64,000 nt of DNA. Origin: Symsagittifera roscoffensis. Taxonomy: Eukaryota; Xenacoelomorpha; Acoela; Convolutidae. Positions within the stretch are counted from its first letter, which is position 1. The number at the start of each line of letters is the position of its first letter. The DNA is taken from contig NC_087062.1 in NCBI RefSeq assembly GCF_963678635.1, positions 51,966,473 to 52,030,472 of the forward strand, written 5' to 3'. Shown here piece by piece: positions 29,227 to 41,009 of the stretch. The notes below the pieces were generated by a model. It did no database searches. It was not told where the DNA came from and worked only from the letters and a program-made list of their open reading frames with translations. The position numbers and the translations under genes are program-made.

Positions 29227-29496
29227 ATCTGCAAACTTCTCTCTAGAAATCAAATATACTTGGCTCGAAGAAAATCAAAAATCAGCAAGTTATCCCAACA
29301 ATGTTCGATAGGCCGTTTGAAAATTTGGGCTCCAACCTTTTCATCAATTGCATGGCCAATTTATTTGGACGACTGTCACTGTCCGCCGAAGTTCACGAAA
29401 AGGCTGGGATTTCAATTTACTTGCTTGAAGACGCGTGCGATCCATGATGAATCATTAAGAAGATGTATTGCGGTTAAAAAGATCGAAATCCAGTTC
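29227..29496 (+). pseudogene. Relic of BEL/Pao-like LTR retrotransposon integrase
   Basis: The frame from 29,152 to 29,499 contains a stretch resembling the integrase zinc-binding end and the start of the rve core: 'YLARRKSKISKLSQQC', then 'KRLGFQFTCLKTRAIHDES'. In BEL/Pao integrases a Cys-rich element is followed by a 'D..GP' strand and then 'KR....FTCL..RA.HLE'. The expected 'YFGP' part is not in this frame, which suggests a small frameshift near 29,360. There is no other retrotransposon domain or LTR nearby, so it is an isolated decayed fragment. The call rests on motif similarity; a profile search would settle it. Confidence 0.45.
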
Positions 29497-29689
29497 TAAT
29501 GGTTCATAAGCGAATTACTTGGAAATATTTTTGTTTTTTTTTGTTGTTATTGATGTAGCTACACTGGTTGATTGCTGTTCCCAAACTCTGATTGAGTTGG
29601 AGAGATCGGTCAATTCGGTTTGAGAGATAGAGAAAGAGAGTTAGGGAATTTTCTTGCGTAGTAATGTATAATCTTTCACTTCAGGCTCC

Positions 29690-30000
29690 CAAGGGTCTCT
29701 TCTGGCAAAACCAAAGTAGATGGGGAACCACTTTTTCCGGCGATAAGCGTCTCTGAGCTGTTATCGGTCCTTCCCTTCTGTATAGCACTCTCAACAGGGA
29801 GGTTTGGTTGTTGTTAATGATGCCCATTCGAGAGAGCAAGTTTTCCGTCGTGCGAGGTACCGAGTGAAACTCCATGCCTGGCTCAAGCGGTTCAAAAAAC
29901 TCAACCTTCTACTTATAAAACCAATTACGTCAAATTTTGCAGAGAAAGTCAAAGAATAATTACAGATTCCACCTTTTACAAAATCACGAATTGTCACCAG
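29690..30000 (+). other. Unassigned coding-like fragment
   Basis: About 29,783-29,959 (plus strand) reads without stop into a basic peptide ending 'RYRVKLHAWLKRFKKLN'. The last part is repeated at 36,828-36,960 with an earlier stop. I do not recognise a family. It could be the edge of the decayed retrotransposon upstream. Confidence 0.25.
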
Positions 30001-30069
30001 TTGGTAGTTCTCTTGGATGATTCAGAAGAGCGTCTAGTAAAAATGTTTCTTTTTTATCTGAGAAAAACA

Positions 30070-30810
30070 TTTATTTAGTTAGTGTTCTGTGCGGTTTCAA
30101 TTATGCAGTTGAGTGTTTGTAAAAGTGATCACTTCTAGACCGTTAAGATAACAGGAACAGTGAACTTGAAGAAACCATGAAGTTTTCAACGAGAAAAAAT
30201 GGATGGTTCGTTTGATTTAGTTAGTGTTCTGTGCGCTTTCAATTATACAGTTGAGTGTTTGTAAAAGAGATCACTTCTAGACCTGTTTTTAACCGAAGTG
30301 TTATATGATTTCAATGTTCTGCTGGAAAAAACAATACGACAAAGCTAACAGGAACAGTGAACTTGAAGAAACCATGAAGTTTTTCAACGAGTAAAAATGG
30401 ATGGTTCGTTTTATTTAGTTAGTGTTCTGTGCGCTTTGAATTATACAGTTGAGTGTTTGTAAAAGAGATCACTTCTAGACCTGTTTTTAATCGAATTGTT
30501 ATATGATTTCAATGTTCTGCTGGAAAAAAAACAATACGACAAAGCTAACAGGAACAGTGAACTTGAAGAAACCATGAAGTTTTTCAACGAAAAAAATGGA
30601 TGGTTCGTTTTATTTAGTTAGTGTTCTGTGCGCTTTCAATTATACAGTTGAGTGTTTGTAAAAGAGATCACTTCTAGACCTGTTTTTAACCGAAGTGTTA
30701 TATGATTTCAATGTTCTATTGGAAAAAAACAAAACGACAAAGCTAACAGGAACAGTGAACTTGAAGAAACCATGAAGTTTTTCAACGAGAAAAAATGGAT
30801 GGTTCGTTTT
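30070..30810 (+). repeat. Tandem repeat of about 198 bp, about four copies
   Basis: 'TTAGTTAGTGTTCTGTGCG' begins near 30,076, 30,219, 30,416 and 30,614 (the first copy has a deletion). Each copy carries 'GATCACTTCTAGACC' and 'GAACAGTGAACTTGAAGAAA'. Equivalent single copies start each 1.83-kb unit downstream (32,480, 34,300, 36,140, 37,060). Confidence 0.9.
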
Positions 30811-31899
30811 GGTGATACTTTTTGGTTGAAAATGGTGAGCTTTGTATTCGACTGTCGTTCAGTTTTATCTTCTTTTTTTCAATTTTTTCCACAGAAAATC
30901 AATTACTACGGTTAATCATAGGGCAGGGTGGAGTTACATATCATACCAAAGCTCTTTAAGACGTGATTCGAACTACATTAAAATTTGTTTTCTCAATGTC
31001 GAGAAAAATCTATTTTAAATTTTTGCCTTTTAGAGTGAATTCGAGCAAATAAAGGTGAGCGAGCAGGCTTACAAAAGCTTATTTATTCTCAATTTAAGCC
31101 GCCAAAGTTTAGTTTTAGTCGAATAAACTTGTTTTTCGGATTGTTTTGGAATGAAAAATTTCTGAAAAAAACGTGCAAAAAATTAATTTTCAAAATTTGA
31201 CTTTCTTGTCTTTTTTCTACAAAAACTGTAGACCAATTTGCTTTTTTATTATGACAGTCAAGTATGCTCAAGTTTTAGTTTCTCGTTTAGGTCCTTTCAT
31301 TACATTACGCAAGAACTTTGTGAGCGGGCGCTAATGCAGGGGAGCTTCTCACCACCGGTTATATCCATCGAACTCACTATATCAGATTTTAGCCGATAGT
31401 GTTCAAGAAAAAGATTCCTTAAGGGCAAGGAGCTGTTCAAAATCAATCTTTTAATTGAAATCAAAACCTCAAAATTGAGTGGGGTAGTTTTCGAGAAACT
31501 AAAAAAAATCAACAATATGGTTCAAGTATTCCCCCACAAACTTTTTCGCAGGCTGTAGAAAGACGGGTCAAGTAAAAAGGAGAGTGATCAAGCACACAGG
31601 AGAATAGGCGCCCTTTCAATTGATACCCCTCAAAACTTAGTGGAAATTTCTGAGAAAAACTAAGCTTTTCCAATAGATTTGGAAACAATTTTCCATTAGG
31701 AAAAAAATTCAAACGAAGTAATTGGTAAACATCAGCCAAATTGAAAAGTGCGGAGGGGAATGTTAAAGTTGTAATTCCCTTGAAACGACCCAAAACAAAT
31801 CATTAAGCCGGTACAAATAGGAAGAAACAATTTGGTTCGAGATTTTTTTAGCGAAACAAAAAAATGAAGAAGGAAGTACGAAGTCAAGGTAAGTAAATT

Positions 31900-32104
31900 T
31901 ATAAATTGTAAGAAAAACGATACCAAGCTGTGGCAACGCAGCTAAGCCGATAACAGATGAGCAGACAAATAGTTGGCCGACAATTCTATTTGAAACAAAG
32001 ATTCTCCGTTTGAAAAAAAAAAACAAACAGGTCCTGGTCAGATGCGAACCCAGGATCTTAGCCTCTCCAGGTAAATTCGTTACCTCCAGGCTAAGTTGAC
32101 CGGG
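31900..32104 (-). repeat. SINE-like element with tRNA-like head, unit 1
   Basis: On the minus strand a tRNA-like head (32,030-32,104) has 'TTAGCCTGGAGGTAACG' (A-box-like) and 'CCTGGGTTCGCATCTGACC' (B-box-like). A T-rich stretch follows, then a body with 'TTTGTCTGCTCATC'. The head does not fold as a clean cloverleaf; 'CCTGG' and 'CCAGG' pair around a 12-base loop. It is inferred to be tRNA-derived. Confidence 0.5.
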
Positions 32105-33714
32105 AACGCATAGAAGTTAAAAATCATTATGAAGCAAGATACAAGTGATTCTGCTTAACAAGTTTTAACCCGAAAAAATTCTTTCCAGTTTGATAACGCT
32201 TGCTAATTGCAAGCGTAAATACTATGGTCGGAACATTCTGAGCAACATAGTAACCAGCTATCCTTGTTGCTATTTAGCTCAGCTTAGAGCGAAGTAGGGT
32301 TGAATTGGATCATGTCATCCGGTTAAGACATTTTATGCTACAAAGGCTATTATAAATAATTTTACATCTTTCAAGCATCTAGTAAATGTTTTTGCATTCT
32401 ATGTACCCCCTATTGGAGGACATTTACATGAGAGCAAATGATTAACTTTGGGTGGTAGCTGTACGCGGTTGTAATTATACAGTTCAGTGTTTGTAAAAGT
32501 GATCACTTCTAGACCTCTTTTCAAACAAGGGATTATTTGATTCAAGGTTCTGCTGCAAAAAGCATTACACCAAAATAACAAGAACAGTGAACTTGAAGAA
32601 ACCATGAAAGTTTCAAAGAGAAAAAATGGATGCTTGGTTTTGGAGATGGTTTTTGGTTGAAAATGGTGAATTTTGTATTCGACTGTCATTTAGTTTTTAT
32701 TTCTTTTTTCAATTTTTCCACGGAAAATCACTTACTAAGATTAATCATAGGACAAGGTGGAGTGACAAATCATATCAAAATTCTTTAAGACGTGATTTGA
32801 AGTACATTCAAAAAGTTTTTCTCACTGTCGAGAAAAATTTCTTTGGAATTTATGAATTCGGGCAAATAAAGGTGAGCGAGCAAGCTTACAAAAGCTTATT
32901 TATGCTCAATTCAAGCCGCGAAAGTTTAATTTTAGTCGATTAAAGTTGTTTTTTGGATTGTTTTGGAATGAAAAACTTCACAGAAAAAATGCAAAAAATT
33001 GATTTTCAAAGTTTGACTTCCCAGTCTTTTTTCTACAAAAACTGTATTTTACTATGACCAATTTGCTATTTTACTATGACTGTCAATTATGCTCAAGTTT
33101 TAGTTTCTCGTTTAGATCCTTTCATTACATTACGCAAAAATTTTGTGAGTGTCCGCTAATGCAGGGGAGCTTCTCACCACCGGTTATCTCCATTGAACTC
33201 ACTATATCAGATTTTAGACGATAGTGTTCAAGAAAAAGCTTCCTTAAGGGCAAGGAGCTATTCATAATTATTTTTTAAATTGAAATCAAAACCTCAAACT
33301 TGAGTGGGGTATTGTCGAGCAAACTAACAAAAAATCAACAATATGGTTCAAGTCTTCCCCCACAAACTTTTTCACAGGCTGCAGAAAGACGGGTCAAGTA
33401 AAAATGGGAGTGGACAAGCACACAGGGGAGTAGGCGCTCTTTCAATTGATATCGCTTGAAATTCAGTAGAAGTTTCTGAGAAAAACTAAACTTTTCCAAT
33501 AGATTTGGATATAATTTTCTATAGAAAAAAAATCAATCGAAGCAATTGGTAAACATCAACCAAATTGAAAAAAGCGAAGGGCAATGTTAAAAATTTAATT
33601 CCCTTGAAACGACCCAAATTAAAACATTAATCCGGTAAAAATAGGCCGAAACACTTTGGTTTGAGATTTTTTTAGCGAAACAAAAAAATTGAAGAAGGAA
33701 GTACGAAGTCAAGG

Positions 33715-33920
33715 TAAGTAAAATTACAAATTGAAAGAAAAACGATACCAAGCTGTGGCAACTAAGACGACAACAGATAAGCAGACAAATAATTGGCCGA
33801 TAATTCTATTTGAAACAAAGATTCTCCGTTTGAAAAAAAACAAGCAGGTCATGATCAGATGCGAACCCAGGGCCTTAGCATCCCCAGGTAAATTCGTTAC
33901 CTCCAGGCTAAGTTGAACGG
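33715..33920 (-). repeat. SINE-like element, unit 2
   Basis: Same head (33,846-33,920) and body as the copy at 31,900, carried along by the tandem amplification and not a separate insertion. Confidence 0.5.
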
Positions 33921-35554
33921 GAACGCATAGAAGTTTGAATTCATTATGAAACAAGATACAAGTGATTCTGCATAACAATTGTTAACCCGAAAAAATTATT
34001 TCCAGTTTGATAACGCTTGCTAATCACAAGCGTAAATACTATGGTCGGAACTTTCTGAGCAACACAATAACCGGCTATCCTTGTTGTTATTTAGCTTAGT
34101 TTAGAGCGAAATAGGGTTGAACTGGATCATGTCATCCGGTTAAATCATTTTATGGTAAAAAAGCTGTTAAAAGTAATTTTACATCTTACAAGCATCTAGT
34201 AAAATGTTTTTGCACTCTATGTACCCCATATTGGAGGACATTTACATGAGAGCAAATAATTAACTTTGGGTGGTAGCTGTACGCGGTTGTAATTATACAG
34301 TTCAGTGTTTGTAAAAGTGATCACTTCTAGACCTCTTTTCAAACAAGGGATTATTTGATTTCAAGGTTCTGCTGGAAAAAACATTACACCAAAATAACAA
34401 GAACAGTGAACTTGAAGAAACCATGAAATTTTCAACGAGAAAAAATGAATGGTTGGTTTTGGAGATGGTTTTTGGTTGAAACTGGTGAATTTTGTATTCG
34501 ACTGTCATTTAGTTTTATCTTCTTTTTTCTATTTTTTTTCCACGGAAAATCACTTACTAAGATTAAGCATAGGACAAGGTGGAGTGACAAATCATATCAA
34601 AATTCTTTAAGACGTGATTTGAAGTACATTCAAAAAGTTTTTCTCACTGTCGAGAAAAATTTCTTTGGAATTTATGATTTTTAGTGTGAATTCGGGCAAA
34701 TAAAGGTGAGCGAGCAAGCTTACAAAAGCTTATTTATGCTCAATTCAAGCCGCGAAATTTTAATTTTAGTCGATTAAAGTTGTTTTTTGGATTGTTTTGG
34801 AATGAAAAACTTCACAGAAAAAATGCAAAAAATTGATTTTCAAAGTTTGACTTTCCAGTCTTTTTTCTACAAAAACTGTTTTTTACTATGACCAATTTGC
34901 TATTTTACTATGACTGTGAATTATGCTCAAGTTTTAGTTTCTCGTTTAGATCCTTTCATTACATTACGCAAAAATTTTGTGAGTGTCCGCTAATGCAGGG
35001 GAGCTTCTCACCACCGGTTATCTCCATTGAACTGACTATATCAGATTTTAGACGATAGTGTTCAAGAAAAAGCTTCCTTAAGGGCAAGGAGCTATTCATA
35101 ATTATTTTTTAAATTGAAATCAAAACCTCAAACTTGAGTGGGGTAGTTGTCGAGCAAACTAACAAAAAATTAACAATATGGTTCAAGTCTTCCCCCACAA
35201 ACTTTTTCACAGGCTGCAGAAAGACCGGTCAAGTAAAAATGAGAGTGGACAAGCACACAGGGGAGTAGGCGCTCTTTCAATTGATATCGCTTGAAATTCA
35301 GTAGAAGTTTCTGAGAAAAACTAAACTTTTCCAATAGATTTGGATATAATTTTCTATAGTAAAAAAAATCAATCGAAGCAATTGGTAAACATCAACCAAA
35401 TTGAAAAAAGCGAAGGGCAATGTTAAAAATTTAATTCCCATGAAACGACCCAAAGTAAAACATTAATCCGGTAAAAATAGGCCGAAACAATTTGGTTTGA
35501 GATTTTTTTAGCGAAACAAAAAAATTGAAGAAGGAAGTACGAAGTCAAAGTAAG

Positions 35555-35757
35555 TAAAATTACAAATTGAAAGAAAAACGATACCAAGCTGTGGCAACTA
35601 AGACGACAACAGATAAGCAGACAAATAATTGGCCGATAATTCTATTTGAACGAAGATTCTCCGTTTGAAAAAAAAACAAGCAGGTCATGATCAGATGCGA
35701 ACCCAGGGCCTTAGCATCCCGAGGTAAATTCGTTACCTCCAGGCTAAGTTGAACGGG
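35555..35757 (-). repeat. SINE-like element, unit 3
   Basis: Head at 35,683-35,757; nearly identical to the unit 2 copy. Confidence 0.5.
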
Positions 35758-38164
35758 AACGCATAGAAGTTTGAATTCATTATGAAACAAGATAAAAGTG
35801 ATTCTGCTTAACAAGTTGCTAACCCGAAAAAATTATTTCCAGTTTGATAACGCTTGCTAATCGCAAGCGTAAATACTATGGTCGGAACTTTCTGAGCAAC
35901 ACAATAACCGGCTATCCTTGTTGTTATTTAGCTTAGTTTAGAGCGAAATAGGGTTGAACTGGATCATGTCATCCGGTTAAATCATTTTATGTTAAAAAAG
36001 CTGTTAAAAGTAATTTTACATCTTACAAGCATCTAGTAAAATGTTTTTGCACTCTATGTACCCCCTATTGGAGGACATTTACATGAGAGCAAATAATTAA
36101 CTTTGGGTGGTAGCTGTACGCGGTTGTAATTATACAGTTCAGTGTTTGTAAAAGTGATCACTTCTAGACCTCTTTTCAAACAAGGGATTATTTGATTTCA
36201 AGGTTCTGCTGGAAAAAACATTACACCAAAATAACAAGAACAGTGAACTTGAAGAAACCATGAAATTTTCAACGAGAAAAAATGAATGGTAGGTTTTGGA
36301 GATGGTTTTTGGTTGAAACTGGTGAATTTTGTATTCGACTGTCATTTAGTTTTATCTTCTTTTTTCAATTTTTTTTCTACGTAAAATCACTTACTAAGAT
36401 TAAGCATAGGACAAGGTGGAGTGACAAATTATATCAAAATTCTTAAAGACGTGATTTGAAGTACATTCAAAAAGTTTTTCTCAGTGTCGAGAAAAATCTC
36501 TTTGGAATTTATGATTTTTAGTGTGATTTCGAGCAAATAAAGGCGAGCGAGCAGGCTTACAAAGTTCAATTTAAACTCAATTCAAGCCGGAAATTTTTTT
36601 TAGACAAGTAAAATTGTTTTTTTTTTGTATTTTTTTGAAATGAAAAACTTCAGAAAGCAAAAAAAATTGATTTTCGAAATTTGACTTTCTATTTTTTTCC
36701 TGCAAAAACTGTAGACCAATTTGCCTATTTTACTATGACTGTCGAATATGCTCAAATTTTAGTTTCTCCTTTGGACCCTTTCATTACACTAGGCAAAAAC
36801 ACTTTGTGAGAGCCCGCTAATGCAGAAGAACCGAGTGAAACTCCATGCCTGGCACAAACGGTTCAAAAAACTCAATCTTCTATTTTAAAAGTAATTACGT
36901 CAAATTTCGCAGAGAAATTCAAAGAACAAACACAGACTCACATTTCACAAAACCATGACTCATCACGAATTGGCAGTTCTCTTGGATGATTCAGAAGAGC
37001 GTATATTAAAAATGTTCAGTTTTTATCTTAGAAAAACATTTATTTAAATAGTGTTCTCGGCTGTTTTAATTATACAGTTGCGTGTTTGTAAAAGGGATCA
37101 CTTCTAGGCCTGTCTTTAACCACGGTGTTACATGATTTCATTGTTCTGCTGGAAAAAAAAACAAAACAAGAAAATTAACAGGACCAGTGAACTTGAAGAA
37201 ACCCTGAAGTTTTTAACGAGAAAAAATTGATGGTTGGTTTTGGTGATACTTTTTTTGTTGAAAATGATGAACTTTGTATTCGACTGTCGTTTAATTTTAT
37301 CTTCTTTTAATCAACTTTTTCCACAGAAAGTCAATTACAACGATTAATCATGGGGTGGAGTGACATATCATACCAAAGCTCTTTAAGACATGATTCGAAC
37401 TACATTTAAAAAAAATTCTGTGTCGAGAAAAATCTATTTGAAATTTTTGATTTTTAGTGTGAAGTCGGGCAAATAAAGGTGGGCGAGCAGGCTTACAAAA
37501 GCTTATTTATGCTCAAGTCAAGCCGCGAAAGTTTAGTTTCAGTCGATTAAAGTTGTTTTTTGGATTGTTTTGGAATGAAAAAATTCAGAAAAAAATGATT
37601 TTCAAAATTTGACTTCTAAACTGTAGATCAATTTGCTATTTTACTATGACTGTCACGTATGCTCAAGTTTTAGTTTCCCGTTTAGATCCTTTCCTTACAT
37701 TACGCAAAAACTTTGTGAATGGCCGCTAATGCAGGGGAGCTTCTCACAACCGGTTACCTCCATTGAACTCACTGTATGGTTTAAGTGTTCCCACACAGAC
37801 TTTTTCGCAGGTTGTAGAAATACGGGTCAAGTAAGAAGAGACTGTAGGAGAGTGGACAGGCACACAGGGGAGTAGGCGCTTTTTCAAATGATACCACTTG
37901 AAATTCAGTAGAAGTTTCTGAGAAAAACTATACTTTTCCAATAGGTTTGGAAATAATTTTCCATAATGAAAAAAAATATTCCAACGAAGCGATTGGTAAA
38001 CAAACAACCAAATTGAAAAGTGCGGAGGGGAACGTTAAAATTGTATTTCCCTTGAAACGACCCAAAATAATTCATTAAGCCGGTAAAAATAGGCCAAAAC
38101 AATTTGGTTTGAGATTTTTTAGCGAAACAAAAAACGAAGAAGGAAGTACGAAATCAAGTCAAGT

Positions 38165-38361
38165 AAAATTACAAATTGTAAGAAAAACGATACCAAGCTG
38201 TGGCAACTAAGCCGACAACAGATAAGCTGACAAATAATTTGCCGACAATTTCATTTGAAACGAAGATTTCCCGTTTGAAAAACAAACAGGTCCTGGTCAG
38301 ATGCGAACCCAGGACCTTAGACTCCCCAGGTAAATTCGTTACCGCCAGGCTAAGTTGACCG
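38165..38361 (-). repeat. SINE-like element, unit 4
   Basis: Head at 38,289-38,361. Here the B-box region is a perfect hairpin, 'AGGTCCTGG' pairing with 'CCAGGACCT' around 12 bases. Confidence 0.5.
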
Positions 38362-38719
38362 TGAACGCTTAGAAGTTTGAATTCATTATGAAACAAGATA
38401 CAAGTGATTCTGTTTAACAAGTTGGTAACCCGAAAGTCTTTCCAGTTTGATAACGCTTGCTAATCGCAAGCGTAAAGACTATGGTCGGAACATTCTGAGC
38501 AACACAGTAGCCGGCTATCCTTGTTGCTATTTAGCTTAGTTTAGAGCGAAGTAGGATTGAATTGGGTCATCTCATCCGGTTAAGATATTTTATGGTAATA
38601 AGGCTATTATAAATAACTTTTATATCTTTCAAGCATCTAGTAAATGTTTCTGCACTCTTTGTACCCCCAAAAGAAGAACATTTACAAGAGAGAAAATGAT
38701 TTCTTTTGGGGTGGTAGCT

Positions 38720-39154
38720 GCAGTCGGGACACCTTTGCTACATGCACAGCAAACGGTCATTCTTCTTCTTTACTAATTAAAAAGGCCGGGAAATTGGAAA
38801 TTAGAATTATTTTACAAGATCTTGTGAGTGGATATGAGCTGAAAAAGATATCGTAGTTTGATATGAGGTAGATATTTAGTTAGGATACGCTCTAAAAGAA
38901 ACAGCAGTAGTCTGTACATAAGTAACATCAGCATCAAGCTTCAATCAAGTTTACATGATTAATTTTCAAAGAACTTTTTACAAGAAATTATCACCAATTT
39001 CAAATCTCTGATGCCAGCGCTACAACTAAGAAACCAGAAAGATAGTCTTATGTTGCTCCAATCAATTTAAGGCGAGAACTTGGCTTTCATCGCGCTGTTT
39101 GGCTGGCATGTATTACAATGTTTTCATTAAGAGTGCAAAAGTTTGTCCGAAGAG
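38720..39154. other. Intergenic, 3' flank of the MADF gene
   Basis: About 430 bases of unique sequence with no recognised gene. The tandem array ends before it. Confidence 0.5.
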
Positions 39155-39160
39155 TTTATT
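39155..39160 (-). terminator. Polyadenylation signal AATAAA
   Basis: AATAAA on the minus strand, 11 bases past the stop codon of the MADF gene. If used, the 3' UTR is very short. Confidence 0.6.
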
Positions 39161-39170
39161 GAAAGGAGAT

Positions 39171-40969
39171 CTAATTCTCGCCGCTGCTGTTTAGTATTTC
39201 TTCCATGAGAGAGTACACCTTTCTCTTGAAGCCAAACTTCTGCTTGAAGTTGAGACTTTTGATGTCGGCGTGCAGCGAAAGCAGGAACTGTAGGTCTGCG
39301 TCCACTTCCAGTGGGGGAGGGGTTGCGGTGTTGACAGGCGGGCACTGTTTGCTCGGCGGAGACAGGGATGAGTAACCTGACACCGATGAGGGAGCATAGG
39401 AGGAGCAGAGAGGGGATATGAATGGGGCGGATGGGAGGAGAAGAGAAGAGGAGGAGGAAGATTTTAACAGAGGCTTCTCTACTGGCGGACTGATGTGACC
39501 ATTGAATGGCAAGTGACCTGTTTGGCTGACTAGGTTGGGCTGCTTAGAAACAGTCAGACTGGGCTGCTGTGATACGAACAAGTCTGGCTCCAGCTTCCGC
39601 TTCAGCAGTCTGTTCTCCGGCTGGGGCGGTGACGGCAGAAAAGTGGTGTCGTTGATAGATGATATGGTCGAAGAAGTGACCACTGGTGGCATGGATTTCA
39701 TCACTAGTGACGTAATGAAAGCCGACTCAGATGCGCTGATTGCACCCGACAGAAAGGGCGAGCTGGAAGACATGGATGTGTTATTTGGAGAATAGTTGAC
39801 TTCAGAAGTCGTCGCTGAAACTCGAGCGTCCAGTGCCAGAGGAGATTCGCATCCGTCATTTGATCTCTGAGACAAAACCGAGTCTGGAGACGACAGTGAA
39901 GTCTGGCTCTGAAGATTCAAGGGCTGCGGCTGTGGCGAAACACTTGCGGAAGGTGTACTTCCAGGAGACTGGTGATTTTTCTGGTTTCTCTCCTGTGCCG
40001 CCTGTTGGTCCACTTTCACCAGCTGATTCATGACGTCACGTGCCCTCAGGTGGGGCTCGTAGAAGGTCATCTGTTTGTGCAAGTAGTATGGCTTCCGTAT
40101 ACTACCGTCTGCATTCACTTTGGAGCGTGCATGGCGCTGCGAGTTCTGATAGGCTAGTTTTATCTTGCGCCAGGCTTCCTTGCAAAGTTCAACTGAAACA
40201 ACACCCTTTTTACTAGCTTTTTTCCAATAATTAATAGATAAATGATTGAACATTGAACGGTTTTAGATAGTACCTTTCTCTGACCTCCACAAATGCAATT
40301 GGGCATCATTCCTAAGTGTGAGTAGGTAGGTATTTACAAACCTGGAAATCCTGTTTTCTCTGCGACATCTTCCCAGGCGGACGTGACCAGATCACGGACA
40401 GACCTGGAGGGGTGTTCTGGGTTGAAAATGACCTCGTGTACCTTGATACACTCGAGCAACTTCTCCTTCTCCCCCATGGTCAGCTCTGTCTTCTCCCCCT
40501 TTAGATACAGGCGTGACTTGGTTGAGCAGCTGTTGCACGATGAACAATCACTGCCCGCTGCGACTCCATTTGCCCCCTCTTTGGATCCTGATTTGTTGCA
40601 ATGGCCTTGTGAATTGACATCGTGACTCAGCAGATCCCTCCGGAACCCTGTGTGGTCCCCTTCAATTCGCCCGTTAGCGTGGTCGTCCTGGCCGTGCTTG
40701 TGAGGCTGTGTCAGGTTCAGTCCCACCTCCTCCTCCTCCTCTTCTAAATTCGTGTCCAGCAGATGCTCATATTCATTCGTGCTCAAGTTGATCCCCCCGC
40801 CTCCCGTCTTGGAAGGAGACGAGGCTGCTGAGTTGAGGAAACCGAACGGGTTGTTCTTCAACACTCCCCCTCCGGAGCTGCCAAGGTGATTGAACTGGTG
40901 CGAGTCGAACCCGTTCTCAATTCCCACCATTTTGAGCTGAAGCAGTCCCGTGTTAACTATTGCATACAT
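39171..40969 (-). CDS. MADF-BESS domain protein, two exons: complement(39171..40192, 40342..40969)
   Basis: Joining the exons gives 549 residues. Residues about 171-259 form a MADF domain (a Myb/SANT-like DNA-binding fold): 'LLECIKVHEVIFNPEH' opens it, 'AWEDVAEKTGFP' is followed across the splice by 'VELCKEAWRKIKLAYQ', and 'PYYLHKQMTFYEPHLR' closes it. Residues about 505-549 ('DLQFLLSLHADIKSLN...KRKVYSLMEEIL') resemble the BESS protein-interaction motif. This order is typical of MADF-BESS transcriptional regulators, which act in the nucleus. Between the two lies a low-complexity Ser/Pro-rich linker; the N-terminal part has a Glu run and a Cys-rich 'CSSCNSC'. The junction is in phase 1 at residue 210. 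The first ATG (40,969) has a poor context; Met14 (40,928-40,930, 'CAAAATGG') has a better one, giving 536 residues. GC content is far above that of the flanks. DNA target unknown. Confidence 0.9.
40193..40341 (-). other. Intron of the MADF gene (149 bp)
   Basis: Donor 'CCAG|GTTTGT' (GT at 40,341-40,340) and acceptor 'TTGTTTCAG|TTGAAC' (AG at 40,194-40,193). Splicing keeps the frame and joins the two halves of the MADF domain. Reading through would stop three codons into the intron. Confidence 0.9.
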
Positions 40970-40998
40970 TGGTAACTAGTTGACAGCAAATGCGCCTC

Positions 40999-41007
40999 CT
41001 ATTTATA
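40999..41007 (-). promoter_or_regulatory. TATA box of the MADF gene
   Basis: TATAAATAG on the minus strand, about 30 bases upstream of the first ATG. A start site about 30 bases downstream of the box would fall almost on that ATG, which favours Met14 as the working start. Confidence 0.55.
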
Positions 41008-41009
41008 TC

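Larger units (their letters stand above)
29858..38720 (+). repeat. Tandem array, unit about 1.83 kb
   Basis: 'TCACTTCTAGACCTCTTTTC' occurs at about 32,503, 34,322 and 36,158 (1,819 and 1,836 bp apart). 'GAGCGAGCAGGCTTACAAA' or a close variant occurs at about 31,058, 32,875, 34,709, 36,546 and 37,481. The last pair is only about 935 bp apart, so the fourth unit restarts early at about 36,828 with sequence also seen at 29,858. Units 2 and 3 are most alike. Short open frames in the units (for example 32,626-32,943) are interrupted differently in each copy, which argues against coding. Confidence 0.9.

Noticed and set aside
32626-34684. Repeated open frame 'SYQNSLRRDLKYIQKVF...' in the 1.83-kb units
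   Set aside because: It recurs only because the DNA is tandemly repeated. Stops and frame differ between units, and no family is recognised.
32030-38361. Functional tRNA genes at the tRNA-like heads
   Set aside because: A- and B-box-like motifs are present, but acceptor, anticodon and T arms do not form a normal cloverleaf, and the copies are parts of larger repeats.
39535-40625. Plus-strand open frames opposite the MADF gene
   Set aside because: They are antisense shadows of the higher-GC coding exons. The minus strand has the conserved domains and splice sites.
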